Of a stretch of 64,000 bases of DNA, positions 62,943 to 64,000 are shown one piece after another. Each line of letters begins with the position of its first letter. Position 1 is the first letter of the stretch. Below the pieces are notes generated by a model, which was not told where the DNA came from, searched no databases, and was given only the letters and a program-made list of their open reading frames with translations. The translations under genes and the position numbers were made by a program. The DNA is from Cytophagales bacterium (GTDB lineage Bacteria; Bacteroidota; Bacteroidia; Cytophagales; Spirosomataceae), in assembly GCA_013298125.1 (NCBI GenBank), contig JAAFJP010000014.1, positions 1 to 64,000 of the forward strand, written 5' to 3'.

Positions 62943-64000
62943 ATGCCCATATTTTTAAACGATACAGAAAAAAGAACCATTTTAACCGAAATCAAAAACG
63001 AAAATTCATTGGTTTCGATATTTTTTCATGCCCTCCAAAAAAGAGTTTATGAACGAGTTTCTTGGGGAAATCTATTAGGACCAAATGCCACGACGATTTG
63101 GTGGCATTCAACCGCTGAATATTTGTCGGATGCTGCCATGAGTTATGCCCTCAAACCAACGCCTGAATTGGCGGATTGGCTCAAAAGAGAAACGCTCGAA
63201 ATTGTCAGAAAATCAACCTACGATTGGGTAGGTCCAGCATTCAGAGACCATTCAGAGCCTTTCACTGGACATCTCGAAACAGCCTATCTTTGTTGGGGTG
63301 TTTCGGCGGTGTATGATTTGGCAAAAGGAGCATTTTCTGAAAATGAACAACAAGAAATCAAGACCGCTTTACACGAAAAAGGTATTATCCTTTGCAGAAG
63401 ATGGTTGGACAAAAACGTCCATTTAGCCAATTGGAGAAGCATTTTGTTTAGTGGAGCAATGGTTTCGGCGGTTGTTTTGGAAGATGAGAAAACGGTAAAT
63501 GAATTGTTGCCAGAGTTTGAATTATGTCAAAATGCCCTACAATATGATGGTTCTTACGGGGAATCTTTACAATATGGAAATTATCTTCTTTTGGCAATCA
63601 CATTTGCGAATGAAGCTATCAAAGGAGGTTTTCTAAACATCGAACAACAAACATCGAACATCGGAAATTCAATCAACTGGTTCGCTACCTCCATGTTCTA
63701 CGCCAAACCCTTAAACGGTTGGGGTGATGAACCACGAGCCAGAGCAGCCAATTTCAACGACAGTGCTTCTATTTTCAGACCATCGGGAGACATATTATTA
63801 CACGTTGCCGCAAGAAGTGAAAACGAAACAGAAAGAGGTTTAGCCAAATGGTTATTTGAAAAATATTATGCTACTGTTCCCAATCAAGAACCTCACGATT
63901 TGGCAACCTTGGGCATGAGAAATGATTGGGGATTTTTGACGCTTCCATTATTGACCTACGAGTCAAAAAGTATGTCGCCCGAAGAAGCCAATTTGCCTCT
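62943..64000 (+). CDS. Heparinase II/III-like lyase, partial (runs off window)
   Basis: The first 352 residues of a protein that continues past the window. Start ATG at 62943, just after array K; no signal peptide is visible, so it may be cytoplasmic or periplasmic by another route. The alpha-toroid pattern (WWHSTAEYLSDAAMSYAL, VHLANWRSILFSGAMVSAV, YDGSYGESLQYGNYLLLA, GWGDEPRARAANFND) suggests the N-terminal barrel of heparinase II/III-type uronate lyases. Product unsaturated uronides would suit the GH105 enzyme. Family call is moderate. Confidence 0.65.
   Translation, partial: MPIFLNDTEKRTILTEIKNENSLVSIFFHALQKRVYERVSWGNLLGPNATTIWWHSTAEYLSDAAMSYALKPTPELADWLKRETLEIVRKSTYDWVGPAFRDHSEPFTGHLETAYLCWGVSAVYDLAKGAFSENEQQEIKTALHEKGIILCRRWLDKNVHLANWRSILFSGAMVSAVVLEDEKTVNELLPEFELCQNALQYDGSYGESLQYGNYLLLAITFANEAIKGGFLNIEQQTSNIGNSINWFATSMFYAKPLNGWGDEPRARAANFNDSASIFRPSGDILLHVAARSENETERGLAKWLFEKYYATVPNQEPHDLATLGMRNDWGFLTLPLLTYESKSMSPEEANLP

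Overview
The window looks like chromosome from a Bacteroidota bacterium, most likely of the Cytophagales. The base composition is AT-rich. There is a SusC/SusD outer-membrane pair, type III glutamine synthetase, Crp/Fnr proteins of about 187 aa, a sigma factor coupled to a protein that appears to span the envelope, a giant secreted repeat protein, and Sec signals ending in A-Q. I see no rRNA, tRNA or CRISPR array. Species and all functions are inferred from sequence recognition alone.

Layout. 0-5.6 kb: MoxR-type ATPase with an acidic partner, a PIN toxin/antitoxin pair, type III glutamine synthetase and a SUKH-like orphan immunity protein. 5.6-7.5 kb: a RAYT (REP-associated tyrosine transposase) locus in which an intact copy sits inside a second, split copy. 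7.6-20 kb: an AlaA-like aminotransferase, an AraC regulator and a divergent gene for a secreted protein of about 3,140 aa. 20-31.5 kb: sugar lactone/alcohol/aldehyde catabolism, a symporter, a LamG protein, a GH31 enzyme and a frameshifted beta-helix protein. 31.5-48 kb: mostly minus-strand genes (membrane proteins, fatty acid hydroxylase, class II aldolase, aldehyde dehydrogenase, sigma/anti-sigma pair, AraC, MerR, Crp and IclR regulators). 48-64 kb: SusC/SusD, two paralogous clan GH-A hydrolases, a GH105-DUF4861 protein, a second symporter, an SDR, an RraA-like protein and a partial heparinase II/III-like lyase running off the window.

The 20-31 kb and 48-64 kb blocks together look like a polysaccharide utilisation system for a uronic-acid and/or deoxysugar glycan. 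Import would be through SusC/D, depolymerisation by lyase and hydrolases, uptake by two SSS symporters, and oxidation through a lactone route. No sugar-acid dehydratase is visible in the window.

The most striking feature is a family of short palindromic units (core GCCCCATCGGGGC, then a directional tail GACATTTTGGTAG). They fill at least ten gaps between genes between 21 and 63 kb. Most arrays have the same layout: forward units, a short centre, then reverse units. One array carries an IS200-like Y1 (HUH) transposase gene exactly at the centre. This suggests that the gene-less arrays are MITE/REP-like derivatives of a transposase-bearing parent. Stem variants with compensatory changes, stop codons inside units and a symporter C-terminus written by a unit suggest that the units are structured, mobile and tolerated up to the edges of genes. 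The 5.6-7.5 kb locus is a second, unrelated RAYT/repeat pair, so two such systems coexist here.
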